Below are positions 21,080 to 64,000 of a stretch of 64,000 nt of DNA, one piece after another. The position numbers and the translations under genes were made by a program. The notes beneath the pieces are model-generated. The model made no database searches. It was not told where the DNA came from and was given only the letters and a program-made list of their open reading frames with translations. This stretch comes from Neoarius graeffei (lineage: Eukaryota; Chordata; Actinopteri; Siluriformes; Ariidae): NCBI RefSeq assembly GCF_027579695.1, contig NC_083577.1:57797783-57861782 (forward strand), given 5' to 3'. The stretch's first letter is position 1. Each line of letters starts with the position of its first letter.

Positions 21080-21330
21080 TCTGGCCACTCTTCCATAAAG
21101 CCCCGCTCTGTGGAGTGTACAGCTTAAAGTGGTACACAAAGTGGTAAAGTGGACAGATATTCCAATCTCCACTGTGGATCTTTGCAGCTCCTTCAGTGTT
21201 ATCTTTGGTGTTTTTGTTGCATCTCTGATTAATGCCCTCCTTACCCGGTCTGTGAATTTTGGTGGGTGGCCTTCTCTTGTCAGGTTTGTAGTGGTGACAT
21301 ATTCTTTCCATTTTGCTATAATGGATTTAA
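21080..21330 (-). pseudogene. Tc1 transposase N-terminal part
   Basis: In shifting - strand frames it reads RRPPTKF-like, RRALI, KTPKITLKELQRS and CTLHRAGLYGRVARKKPLLK, the second helix-turn-helix and linker of Tc1 transposases. Frameshifts make it non-functional. Insertions flank both sides (about 21062 and 21331). Confidence 0.75.
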
Positions 21331-21563
21331 CCCTTTGGTGACTGACCCCTTGAAAATGGTTCCTCCAGGAACGATGACGTTTCAGTTGTCAAGACAACGG
21401 AAAAACTAAAATACAAAAACAGAAAGATACTTCACAATGCTCTTGTGCACAAAACAAAATGCTCTTGTATTTGTATTTGTATTTTAGTTTTTCCGTTGTC
21501 TTGACAACTGAAACGTCATGGTTCCTGGAGGAACCATTTTCAAGGGGTCAGTCACCAAAGGGC
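21331..21563. mobile_element. Foldback MITE with about 87-base arms
   Basis: The arms begin CCCTTTGGTGACTGACCCC and are nearly perfect inverse copies around a short centre near 21450. Flanking TAA (21328-21330 and 21564-21566) suggests a 3-base target. It lies inside the Tc1 at 18354-22068. Confidence 0.8.
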
Positions 21564-22281
21564 TAATGGCGCTCCCTGGGATATTCAAAGTTTGGGATAT
21601 TTTTTATAACCCAACCCTGATCTATACTTCTTCAAAACTTTGTCCCTGACCTGTTTGGAGGCTCCTTGGTTCTCATGTTGCTTGCTTAGTAGTGTTGCAG
21701 AGTCAGGGTCCTTCCAGAACAGGTTGATTTATACAGACATCATGTGACAGATCATGTGACACTTTGAATGCACACAGGTGGATCTTAATCAACTAATTGT
21801 ATGACATATGAAGTGAATTTGTTGGACCAGCTCTTATTTAGGGGTTTCATACGAAAGGGGGTGAATACCTATGCACACTCCAAATTTCTGTTTTTTCATC
21901 TTAATTATTGTTTGTGTCAGAATAAAACAACAATTTTCACCTTTAAAGCTGTAGGCATGTTGCGTAAATCAAATGGTGCTAACCCCCTCAAAATCCATTT
22001 TAATTCCAGCTTGTAATGCAACAGAACAGGACAAACACCAAGGGGATGAATACTTTTGCAAGACACTGTATTTTTTTGTTTTGTTTTATAAATTACATTA
22101 TTGCATGCCATAGACCACGCTCCACAGTAATGTTAATATAAACATAATGTCAAGACCAAAGTGATATCTGTAGTCTTGGTCTATATTGTATCTCTGTCAA
22201 TTTACCCACTTCCTGTGTTTGCTAATGGTGGGCTTTATTTTTATTTTGCTTTAGTTTTAGAACCATTGGCAAGTCCAGACA

Positions 22282-22315
22282 TACACTCTATGGACAAAAG
22301 TATGTGGACACCTGA

Positions 22316-22379
<64 letters not shown>

Positions 22380-22645
22380 GTGGATCTTCCCCACACTGAG
22401 AATGTCTTTGCATGCTGTATCATTGCGATTTCCCTTCACTAGAACTAAGGAGTCCAAAGATGTTCTAGCATGATGCCACTGTACACCTAGCAAGGCACAT
22501 GGTTGACCAATTTTGGTGGGGAAGAATACAGGTGGCCTGCAGAGATCTCTGATCTCAACCCCATTGAACACATTTATTGTGAATTGGAATGCTGACTATG
22601 TTCCAGGTGTCCTCGCCCAACATCAGTGCCTGACCTCACTAATGC
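22282..22645 (+). mobile_element. Tc1/mariner relic with (CA)n expansion
   Basis: The left end TACACTCTATGGACAAAAGT is a known type of Tc1/mariner terminus. (CA)n follows at 22316-22376. Then comes decayed transposase DNA whose GATCTCAACCCCATTGAACA encodes the DLNPIEH catalytic region. The 3' end is cut by the SINE at 22652. Confidence 0.65.
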
Positions 22646-22651
22646 TTGTCT

Positions 22652-23027
22652 TATCTCATCTCATTATCTCTAGCCGCTTTATCCTGTTCTACAGGGTTGC
22701 AGGCAAGCTGGAGCCTATCCCAGCTGACTACGGGCGAAAGGCAGGGTACACCCTGGACAAGTCGCCAGGTCATCACAGGGCTGACACATAGACACAGACA
22801 ATCATTCACACTCACATTCACACCTACGGTCAATTTAGAGTCACCAGTTAACCTAACCTGCATGTCTTTGGACTGTGGGGGAAACCGGAGCACCCGGAGG
22901 AAACCCACGCGGACACGGGGAGAACATGCAAACTCCGCACAGAAAGGCCCTCGCCGGCCACAGGGCTCGAACCCGGACCTTCTTGCTGTGAGGCGACAGC
23001 GCTAACCACTACACCACCGTGCCGCCT
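22652..23027 (-). mobile_element. tRNA-derived SINE, full length
   Basis: The reverse complement starts GGCGGCACGGTGGTGTAGTG and ends in the GATAATGAGATGAGATAAG tail. A clear target duplication was not resolved. Confidence 0.9.
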
Positions 23028-26000
23028 CCATGCAATTTTGTCTGTATATTGTGCATATATTCCTCTTGCAACTGCACACATTTCCTATTTGTTTTATTGT
23101 AGTTCCTGAATAATTCATAGTAGTTACCAAAATATGCTTTAAGATGAATAACTGAATAATAACCAGAGACCTTAAGTTGTTAAGCATGAAAAATCAAGCG
23201 TGTCAAGCATGAATTTTCCAAGGAAATTACTTTGTTTGTGAGAAATATATATGGTAACTTTACATTGCCAGCACGTTTTAGGAGCAACATCAGTGACACA
23301 ATTATTTAAAAATCTTTAACCTGCAGTCCATGAAATATTGCAGTAAAGTACAGTTTAGAAGGGGTATGAGGAAAGATACAATTTTGCATATCTAATCTCC
23401 AGTTATTTAAATTATTATTACTGTTATTATTATTTTTTACATTTGTGGAACTAAAGGTTTAACTGAGTGCAATGTGTGAAGGGTTCACACAAAAAACATA
23501 CTATTTTGGTAAAGAGCAAAATCCTGTTTCCAGGACAAATAGAACAATCAACAAGCATGTCCTTACACAGACATATTTTTCATACACTTAATTATCCTAC
23601 TGTTTCAGCAATTATATTATCATCCCAAGACTGAATTTGATTTTTAATTGCATGAGTAGCTCTTAAAAGGAAACTCATTTCAGTTGGTATAACTGTCTTG
23701 GCGTAAGCCCAGACACCAAAGCGTTTGTGTGTTACTTATTCACACCGATTACATCCCATTTAAATCGATTCACTGTTATATCAAGACCATCTTAAGCAGG
23801 GCCCATGCATGAACATCAGGTAATTAGGTATCCTGTTTATTTTATTTATTTATTTTTTTTGTAAATGTCATTATTTTGAAAATGTAATAATAGTAAAAAT
23901 GGCTAAAATGAGCTGATATGGATTCAAAGACCTCATAGATGGAGATAGTGAAACTCATCAGTTCTTTGCATACCAAAGGAAATATATAAATGTCAAACAA
24001 TGAACTCAGCTGCAGGGGAATATTAACTACAAATTATTTTCTGCATATTTCTTGCCTTCATGAATTTATTTTATTTCAGACTGGTTATATTATCTGATCT
24101 GCATTTTTTTGTCTTTTATTTAACCACTGAATGGGTTCAGTAATCATCAGTCACTGAATTTCTATTGTTTTCTTGGAAATGTATTAGAAAGAAATTGCTT
24201 ATTTTTAATTATTATAATGATTATAAAAGATAGAAATGTGGATACAATCTACTTTTTTTCTGCCGTGACAGCAATATGAGTAATTAAGAGAGGATGAATT
24301 AATTCTTCTGTACTCTTCTAATCTCACTGCATTTCATTTACATGGTCTGTATTTAGGGCACATGCATACTGGTTGAAGGCAGGGTGCACAGACACTAGCT
24401 AAGTCTGTCTGGAATTCTCCCAGTGTCCCCGTCTGAAGGACTTCGCCTCCTTTTGCCCTTCTAACTTTAATGATTCTAATTCCCCATGCAAATACTATTC
24501 ATTTGCTTCAGTTGAATAATTCTGGCTTCTCCTTAACCCTGAGGCTGTGGGAACAGAAATATGGGGGAAGACCTGGCAATTACAAATTTCTACCCTACTT
24601 TGTGTGCCCTAACTTATCTGAACTACACTGCCTGTTGTGGAATTGAGGAGAGGAGGTCAAACATTGCCGTCGGATGGTGCACTGATTGAAGAAATTTCTT
24701 TCGCCAAATAATACATTTAAAAAAACTCATGGCAATGTTATCCATGTGAGGCATATTTATACATGACTCATTAATTACTGGGTCAGTTATAGGTGGCAGT
24801 CTGTGATGCTGACTGAATGTGTGTATGTGTGTGTATGTGTGCATACACAACTGCAACCCAACAGGGGTGATAATCTCTCATTACCCATGGTCCCCAGGGT
24901 ATTCCTGTGTGGTATGGTGTGGGACAATCCTGAGCCATATTCTTCCCAGGGGCAGATGGAGCAAAGGCAGTCACTCGATATATGAGCTCCCATGCCTCTT
25001 GTCCAGTGTGCTCAAGCACAACACATTCATCACTGCAAAGATGTGGCTACTAAATCAACATGATGGAACCCAGATTCCACTGTCCTTGTTTGAATGCTGT
25101 CATGTAGTATGCCACATTGAATGCATTATCTGTATTATTGCCATCATGAGCATTCTGTACAGCTGTGTCTTACACACATTATTCCACAAATACATACACA
25201 GCCAGGCGGAACAAACTGAATAAATCTTATTGCTGCAAGCTAAATGTCTGACCAATTATCAGTGAAATGTCAATATAATATTACATGGGAAAACATAAAA
25301 TATAGAGATAAAATATATTTTGTTTACACAAAACAGATTTAGTTTCCCAGATAGTATAGTTCTGGCTTTAGAACTGAAACAGTATAAAGATCTAATTTCA
25401 CAGTTGAAAAGTCTTATTTAGCTGTCTGGCGGCATAGTTAGCCCATTATCACTGTGTGTCTATTAGCCTTGGGCAATGCCTTGAACAGAGAAAGAGAGAT
25501 CATTGTTTCAGAAGTGCCTCTCTGGGACTTCACTATAAATGCACCAAATACACTCACTTCAGTATGTGATCTAGGTTTTTAATATACTTTGAAGAAACCC
25601 TTCAGTGGCAAAGGAAATTGTGGTTTTGTCTCATTATTCCATTGTACAATTGGTCTGTGTGCTTGGGGCAAGACTGATCACCAGTGGGCTTATTATCATT
25701 ATGAGAACATTTAGTGCCAGTCCCTGTTGCCAGCCATGCTGATTGTACAGAAACATCCCTCTAATAACCTTAACAAGAATATTGCCCCAGGATGGCCAAT
25801 GTCTTTCACAGAGAGGGGCTGTAAACTGCTGGAGGCAACACATACACTGTCCTCACAAAGTCACCCTGTGCAGCTTCCCTCTTCCTCTCATCTTTATGGC
25901 TTCCAGTATTTTGCTCAGGTTCACTAATCCCCTAACCCTCATTTACTGAGCCTGCCTTTTTCAGCTCTCTGTGAGTAATCACATTGTGCCAGTGGAGGGA

Positions 26001-26275
26001 ACAGTCAAACTGATCATAACATTTACATCACATAATGGTCAAATACATTTTCTCTGAAACCGACTGTATAAATAGATTATGTTATGAACATGTCTAATGC
26101 ATGTAGCATGCTTGGGTGTTTAGTGGTCATTCATAAAAGAACCCAAATAAAAATACAGACAGGCTATATATATATATTTCAGCAGCACGTTTTTTTGGAG
26201 AGATCCACCCAAAATCTTTATTACAGGAGTGCAAGGCTTATATACGCTATGGGCTCCTAGCAGGGTTGCCAGGTC
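23028..26275. other. Unassigned intergenic sequence
   Basis: About 3.2 kb without a recognisable gene or repeat family. Short open frames (for example 24819-25223) lack recognisable domains and overlap a (TGTG)n tract at about 24817-24842. An octamer ATGCAAAT at about 24485 is noted but a single 8-mer means little. Confidence 0.5.
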
Positions 26276-26278
26276 CAG

Positions 26279-26340
26279 CAAAACAAACAAACAAACAAAC
26301 AAACAAACAAACAAACAAACAAACAAACAAACAAACAAAA
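26279..26340. repeat. (AAAC)n microsatellite
   Basis: About 15 uninterrupted AAAC units. Confidence 0.95.
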
Positions 26341-26626
26341 ATATTCGAGTTTTAAAAAATGCTAATGACTGTCACACCGGAAGCTGAAACTATCCCAAGG
26401 TATTTAACATCTACATGCATACAAATTTATAAATAATTTTTTAAAGTAAACACGGAGCCCCTCCTCCAAGTTCGTCCCCTGTATGATGAAAATGTGAATA
26501 AAAGTATTTAGATTCGTTTGTGCATTGTTAGTGCACATTTTGCACACAAAGTAGAAACATGTGCTCAAAGAATTTTAGAGAAATGTGCCCTTAAATGTTT
26601 TAAGATATTTTAATGTCACAGCACCC

Positions 26627-28077
26627 CAGGGCTCTCAAGTTTTGAATGCAGGCAAGAGTGACACCCCCCCCCCGTTGGAGGAACCGGTTGGACGGGTCGC
26701 AGGAATGGGGGTCTTTGATTAATAATATTATTATTAGTGTTGTTATTAAAGGATAAACACACGGCACTGACAATTCAACCAAATACAAAGTCTTTATTCA
26801 ATTTCCGTGTATTGAATATGTGTATGTGTGTGTGTGAGAGCAGAGAGAGAGAGATTATGACTGGTGTTGTTTATTGTACGTGTTTGTTGCCTTTTTGGAG
26901 TCCTTCATCATTTGTGTTGTTGGCTCCCACTTAAAACAGTTCGGCTCAAGTCCAGACATTTTCAGGGTCATGATAGAGGCCAATGTCCCGTCCAGAGACA
27001 AGCTGTTTCGGGTTGAGGTTTTGTTGAGACTGACCATTGAAAATACCCTCTCGGCATCAGCATTTGAATGAGGAAGCACCAAAACCAAGGTTGTTATCTT
27101 TGATAACCTCCCAAATTGGTTCAAGCCAGTCACCTTTGAAAAAGGAACCAAGGGCCTCTATTACTTAAATGTTTTCCTTTTATCTTAATAATGAGCAAGT
27201 CATGTTGTGTGCAAAAATTTTCTTACTTTGTTCTTTTTTGAGGACATTCTTCCCCAAAACTCCTCAACGTCAAAGGATGTTGGATCCTGTAATCTGTAAT
27301 AGTTGGACTTTCCTCTTCCCTATATCTACCCCTGGAGTCACGCAGTTTCTATATTATGAACAATAAAAACTTAATCTTTCACAAACGGGTCTTTCATAAC
27401 TGCTGACAAATAAAAAAAAAAAATCTTCACTCTTGCTGGTATTCACATGCTGCTTTAAACACACGTTAGTGTCGCTGTTATTATTACTGACCAGCGCCTG
27501 TGAACAAGTGGAGCTGCTCGCCAGGGGATCATTTAAACAGGTGCAATACAGCTCAGCTCCTGTAAAACCTTACCATGTCCATGCTAATTATCTGGGCAAC
27601 ATTCTCTCACAGCAGGCAAGTTGGCATTTCTTATGTCAAACAAGTTGTGAATTTGTTGTAACATTAAAACAGGATATGACTTCCTCTGGTCTCTGTGCTG
27701 CCCGGAGCTCATCCTCATGGTGTCCACTGAACAAAACTTTCAGAAGATGGTTGTAGCAGAATCACGTGAACAATTCCTGGGATAACAATGCTTTTTTCAT
27801 TGGTTGTTGCGTTATCGACCCAGATACAATAGTGCTTCTGATTGGCTATTGTGTAACCCCGCCCTTTTCCTTTTTTTGATTGGCTGGTAAGTGGCAGGCT
27901 CGACTCATGGGAGACGCGCTTGTTTCCTGCCGTTTCCATAGCGATAGCGGCGCGCCAGAGAAATTTATATTATAATTTTTTTTTTCAGCGTGAGAAATAC
28001 AATGTGTGGCGGGAGTGCGGGACAAAAGACCGAAAAGCGTGACTGCCACGCTCAATGCGTGAGACTTGAGAGCCCTG
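26627..28077 (-). mobile_element. hAT element with 8-base target duplication
   Basis: The ends CAGGGCTCTCAAGTTTTGAA and ACTTGAGAGCCCTG are flanked by CAGCACCC (26619-26626 and 28078-28085). It carries only the transposase dimerisation domain (26855-27151), so it is an internal-deletion derivative. Confidence 0.9.
26855..27151 (-). pseudogene. hAT transposase C-terminal fragment
   Basis: 98 codons containing PHSNADAERVFSMVSLNKTS, the hAT dimerisation signature, followed by LASIMTLKMSGLEPNCFKWE. The BED finger and catalytic core are absent. Confidence 0.8.
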
Positions 28078-28232
28078 CAGCACCCTATTAGCACCCAAAT
28101 GACTCCAAACGTGTGATTTGTTTGTGCTTTGTTTATGCACACAAAACATACATATTTATGATGCACAAACAAAATGAAATACTTTTATTCACATTCACTT
28201 ATCATACGGGGTGACTACTACATGGATGGGAA

Positions 28233-28284
28233 GGGACACGGTTGGAAAAAAAGGATGTAGTTTTGCGAGATCTTGCAAAAGTAC

Positions 28285-28337
<53 letters not shown>

Positions 28338-28350
28338 TCAACCGTGTCCC
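28233..28350. repeat. (TTTC)n microsatellite between 12-base inverted repeats
   Basis: (TTTC)n occupies about 28287-28338. It is bracketed by GGGACACGGTTG (about 28233) and its exact inverse CAACCGTGTCCC (about 28339). Confidence 0.85.
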
Positions 28351-28724
28351 TTTCGGGGATCCATTAATAAATAATTGTTAGGTGTTATACATAAATAATT
28401 AATAATTGACTAATTATTAATAGCAACAATTATTAATTTACAACATTTCTATGACATACTTAACAGAATTATTCATTTCAACAATTATTAATTCATAAAC
28501 AAATAAATGTTGGATTTCAATACCAGGTGATGAAGTCACCAGGAATTCACCACGCACATCCTTATAAATTTATGTACATTTATAGGCCTATGACAAATGT
28601 TTAAAAAAATGTAACATTAAAAAACAAAAAACAAAACAAAAAAGCCTAATTTCCACCTGCAGCTGCAGCTTCAACTAATCCCAATAAAGCATGAAAACAG
28701 CGAATCTGGCAACGCCGTGTATAA

Positions 28725-28979
28725 CAGAGTCCCGCCCCCTCAGTCAACGGTCTACAGCGCCTTCTAGAGGGCTTGACAGGAAGCGCGGGTGAGCTCCGCT
28801 GTGACGTCAGAGGCGCGCTGATTCAGTACCGTCATGTGTAGGGAAAGTCAGCTCGCTTTTAGAGATAACAAACAAGGAAATCAGGACTTTTAGCTACCGG
28901 CAGACAGCTGGACAGAGATCCTACACTACATTCAATCTTAGTCATAGTTTAGTTAGTTTTAAACATCCATCGAGCCATC
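28725..28979 (+). promoter_or_regulatory. chmp2b: chmp2b promoter and 5' UTR
   Basis: A locally GC-rich, CpG-containing block precedes the chmp2b start codon. It contains a CCCGCCCCCTC GC-box-like run (about 28731) and a perfect palindromic CRE TGACGTCA at 28802-28809, with no obvious TATA box, as expected for a housekeeping promoter. The transcription start is not visible from sequence and probably lies at about 28820-28900. Confidence 0.6.
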
Positions 28980-46568
<17,589 letters not shown>

Positions 46569-48116
46569 ACTTCTTTACACTGTACACCTGTGCTCTCAGA
46601 GCCAAAGCAAAGGGCTTTATACTAAAGCACATACACACACACACAGGACTTTACTGGCTGTGGATACAGAGGGCCACAGGGCTAGCTACTAAATCAATGA
46701 AGTAAAAAAGTAATAATCATGCCGTTTATAGGATTTGCTGTACATATCTAAAGAACGCACGTGGTGTTGGGGGTGAATAAAGGAATGATCTTGTGATGGA
46801 TGTCTCAGAATGAGGAGCACATTGTCTTTTATAAAACAAAAAGTAATTTCTCTTTTAACATAATGAATGACCAACCTTCTCTAAATCAGTTGCGGCCCTA
46901 AAATTTAAGGCTTTAATCCAATGACCTAGCCGCATCACATCATTCTTTAATATGATACAAAATGGAGTTATTATATCACATTAGGTGAAAGACCACACCT
47001 GAAGCTTCATCTTCATATTAGTTAATTTCCTATAAATCCTCATATATTTCTCCACTACCCAAGTTCACAGAGTTCTCCTTTTTTTTTTTTTACAGTTCTT
47101 CAATCCCTCCTCGTCATTTTGCTGAGAGCATGGTTTGCACTCTGAAAGTATGGTGTTATATGTTTTAATGTAAATAATATGAACTTTCTGGTAAAGTGTT
47201 TATACATGTGCTGTTTTGTACTTTTGCAGACACGAGACGCTCATTTTCCAGTTCGTTTTTTCCCCCCGTAGGTTCTCTACCATGAATGGTGAAAGTAAGT
47301 TTAAGCTAAGGCTTTGTTCTCACAATGAAATGAATGGCTTTGAGATGCATTTGGTAAGCATTTGTCTTATTCACTGAAAAATCTTGCATAAAGATTTGTT
47401 GAATGGTATCATGATGAAATGGTCTTTATTACTGAATTAATTTTGAAAGCAAGTGATACATAGTCATAATTAACATAATATATACCGTCATTTAGATATG
47501 ACTGCTCTCGGATATACAAGTGATCCTGTCAGCAGTCGTAACTCAATTAGCTCTATAGGTCTTTAATTGGATGCAGACACACAGGTGTTGAAGAAACACA
47601 AAACTGTAGTGTCAGCTTCAGTTAATTATGTGGTCTTGTATTTATTGAAGACAGTGTTTCAGGCGTCATTATCACAGCTTAGTCCACATGTGCAGGCTAA
47701 TTATGCTAAAGGTCTGTAACTGACCTGAGAATTCCCCTGTCACGGTCGAATTAAAGCCGTGTCTACAGATAAGAGAAAGAAGCTGTGAAAATTGCCAAGA
47801 AGGAAGTCAGTGCTACTATTGTGGTTTTCATGTTAATGAGTCAATACATCATTAGCTGAAAGACATTTACAAGACAAATCATACTCTGTCTACTCAGTTG
47901 TACAACTTGAATTGTAAAGTATGCAAATGTCATTAAACTCTGGTGCAGTTTTAGTGCCATTTAGAAAAGCAATACATCTATCCACCTTTCTCTTTTTAAC
48001 ATTATGATCATCAGTATGTTTTAATGTAATGGTTAGTTTATTTATTTTTTCATCTAACTTATATTAAATGTATGTGAATAAAATTTTATGGATTCATTGG
48101 TTTTGTAATGAATAAA
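46569..48116 (+). other. chmp2b: chmp2b 3' UTR (extent uncertain)
   Basis: AT-rich non-coding sequence free of transposons. AATAAA signals at 46776-46781, 48077-48082 and 48111-48116 allow a short or a long 3' UTR. The choice cannot be made without transcript data. Confidence 0.5.
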
Positions 48117-49438
48117 AAATATAACACCTTATGGTGTGTTCTGTGTTTCCTACAAAGTTACAAATACATTTGAAAATGGAGGGTTTGGTATAGGTTTTTT
48201 TTTTTTTAAATATTTTTTGTTTGTTTGTTTGTTTGTTTATTTGCTCTTGAGAAATTGCAATGCATAAATGTACAAGTTGTTATAGAGCCCTTTTTAATTG
48301 CATTAAATTATAGTTAATTGTTCATAATGATAAGCAAATAAAATTTTTACATAAGGTCTTAATGAGTTTTTGCAGCATGACCTTGCTTAATTGAATTTCC
48401 ATGGAACCCATTAGTTTTGAAATAATTTAACAGTGTGTGAAATAATGGCTTATAAATCATTTTAAGATGAATAGATTTGTGGAGAAAATCCACCACTGCA
48501 ATTTTTTTATTATTGTTTTTATTATTCTGTATATATAGTTACTTGATATTTACATTTTCTCAACAACACTGCACCAGTATGAAGTGTAAATTCAATTCTA
48601 TAACTCAGATAAGTAATGTTTTGTTTATTACAAGTAGTGACAGGATGCTGATGATGGTATAGATCATGGTACTTCATGAACACGAGTGAGAAAGTCCTTT
48701 TCAGTGTGTCCATGCACTCAGGACTGAAGTGCATTACAATAAATATTCCACAATAAAACCCAGTGGGGACAGAGAAGCGCTAATGCTTCTGTTCTACACA
48801 CCTGGAGGAGTAAATTAATGTCTGATCCCCCCCAACCACCACCAAGGGATATATACATCCCCCAACAACTTTGTGTGTGTGTGTGTGTGTATGCTTTCTT
48901 ATCTGCTAGTATGACTGTTTCAATTTGAGCATTATGCTTAGATTTTACTGCCATTAATTGATCCCTTTGTTAATTATACAAGATAATGTCATCAACTGTG
49001 CTTATTTATTTTTAATTATTTAAGGTACTAAGGCCAGTGTGATTAAAATGAGTCTTTAAAAACCACATGAACATACACACCATAAAGTCCTATGTGTTTT
49101 CATTGTCATTCAATTTCTAGTATGTAACAGTGATTTTGCAATAAAAATTTGTTAAAAAAATTAGTATTTCACTGCCTTATTTGTAGATTAATTCAATATT
49201 TTACATTTGTATTACAAATTGTTGCAAAATTCAGACTTGAATATATTAATTTAAATAAGTTACGATATCAAAATTCTGTCACACATTTGGATGAATCATT
49301 TGCTCATCAGGAAAAAAGATAAAGATACAGACAGAGCACTACATTCATTCCTGTTAAAAAAATCAGGATGTTTTTGCCCAATATAATGAGGTAAGGGTCT
49401 GAGCCTGAGCAGAATAGTTTTTTAACACATCATCATCA
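48117..49438. other. Intergenic region between chmp2b and pou1f1
   Basis: AT-rich, convergent intergenic DNA including the unassigned 3' UTR of pou1f1 (- strand). It contains a (TTTG)n tract at about 48219-48240 and (TG)n at about 48871-48890. No TE was recognised. Confidence 0.6.

Positions 49439-64000
<14,562 letters not shown>

Larger units (their letters stand above)
18354..22068 (-). mobile_element. Tc1 element broken by several insertions
   Basis: The ends CAGTGTCTTGCAAAAGTATT and its inverse are flanked by TA (18352-18353 and 22069-22070). Long inverted repeats of about 200 bases are present at both ends. The transposase is on the - strand: an N-terminal part at about 21080-21330, and a C-terminal part at 18549-18800. 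The central catalytic segment is missing, replaced by hAT (18801-19512), Tc1 (about 19605-19965), hAT-end (to about 20845) and TTAA-type (to about 21062) pieces. A separate foldback lies at 21331-21563. Confidence 0.8.
26477..28211. mobile_element. Unclassified element with long inverted ends, enclosing a hAT
   Basis: The sequence around 26477-26550 (CCCTGTATGATGAAAATGTG, then AATAAAAGTATTT) recurs inverted at about 28120-28211 (AAATACTTTTATTCACATTC ... CATACGGGG). These arms enclose the hAT at 26627-28077. No target duplication was fixed and no coding region was found. Confidence 0.55.

Noticed and set aside
22316-22376. Cys-Val and Thr-His repeat proteins
   Set aside because: Translation of a (CA)n microsatellite.
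24485-24492. Octamer ATGCAAAT as a Pit-1/POU binding site
   Set aside because: A single 8-base match in AT-rich DNA is expected by chance and it is 25 kb from pou1f1 exons.
24819-25223. 134-codon open frame, cysteine-rich
   Set aside because: No recognisable domain, begins in a (TG)n tract, and no splice or promoter context supports it.

Overview
The window is nuclear DNA of a ray-finned (teleost) fish. Two intron-containing vertebrate genes are recognisable, introns follow the GT-AG rule, and more than half of the sequence is made of transposable elements typical of fish: Tc1/mariner, hAT, PIF/Harbinger-like, TTAA-target (Kolobok/piggyBac-like) elements, tRNA-derived SINEs, non-LTR retrotransposons and a Ty3/Gypsy chromovirus. 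The order of fish cannot be fixed from the sequence alone. No bacterial features, CRISPR array or operon is present.

Host genes. chmp2b (ESCRT-III subunit CHMP2B) lies on the + strand with six coding exons between 28980 and 46568. All splice sites and phases join into one 214-codon protein. pou1f1 (Pit-1, pituitary POU-homeodomain transcription factor) lies on the - strand from its stop codon at 49439 to beyond the right edge. Its homeodomain, POU-specific, transactivation and cassette (beta-type) exons are present, and the 5' part lies outside the window. The two genes are convergent (tail to tail), as they are in human. pou1f1 is split by a 12.3-kb intron (51412-63666) filled with transposons.

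Layout. 1-925: nothing firm. 925-1880: mariner relic. 1985-9720: a LINE (- strand) split by a TTAA-target foldback element, itself split by a hAT, itself split by a Gypsy element. 9722-12440: SINEs split by two Harbinger-like elements, one of which carries another SINE. 12550-15890: palindrome, MITE and two adjoining THAP-bearing TTAA elements. 16465-17578: hAT with a nested solo LTR. 18354-22068: a Tc1 with several insertions. 22280-28350: relics, SINE, hAT and microsatellites. 28725-46568: chmp2b, with SINEs, a full-length mariner-like element, a Tc1 containing a SINE-bearing foldback, and a TTAA MITE in its introns. 46569-49438: chmp2b 3' UTR and intergenic DNA. 49439-64000: pou1f1 with SINEs, a 1.1-kb foldback, three abutting Tc1 elements (one inside another) and a LINE.

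The two host genes do not act together biochemically: one remodels endosomal membranes and the other drives growth hormone, prolactin and TSH-beta transcription. Their linkage is a conserved neighbourhood. The most informative content is the insertion stratigraphy, since many insertions can be ordered by exact target-site duplications, and several foldback elements that carry duplicated coding exons or SINEs in both arms.
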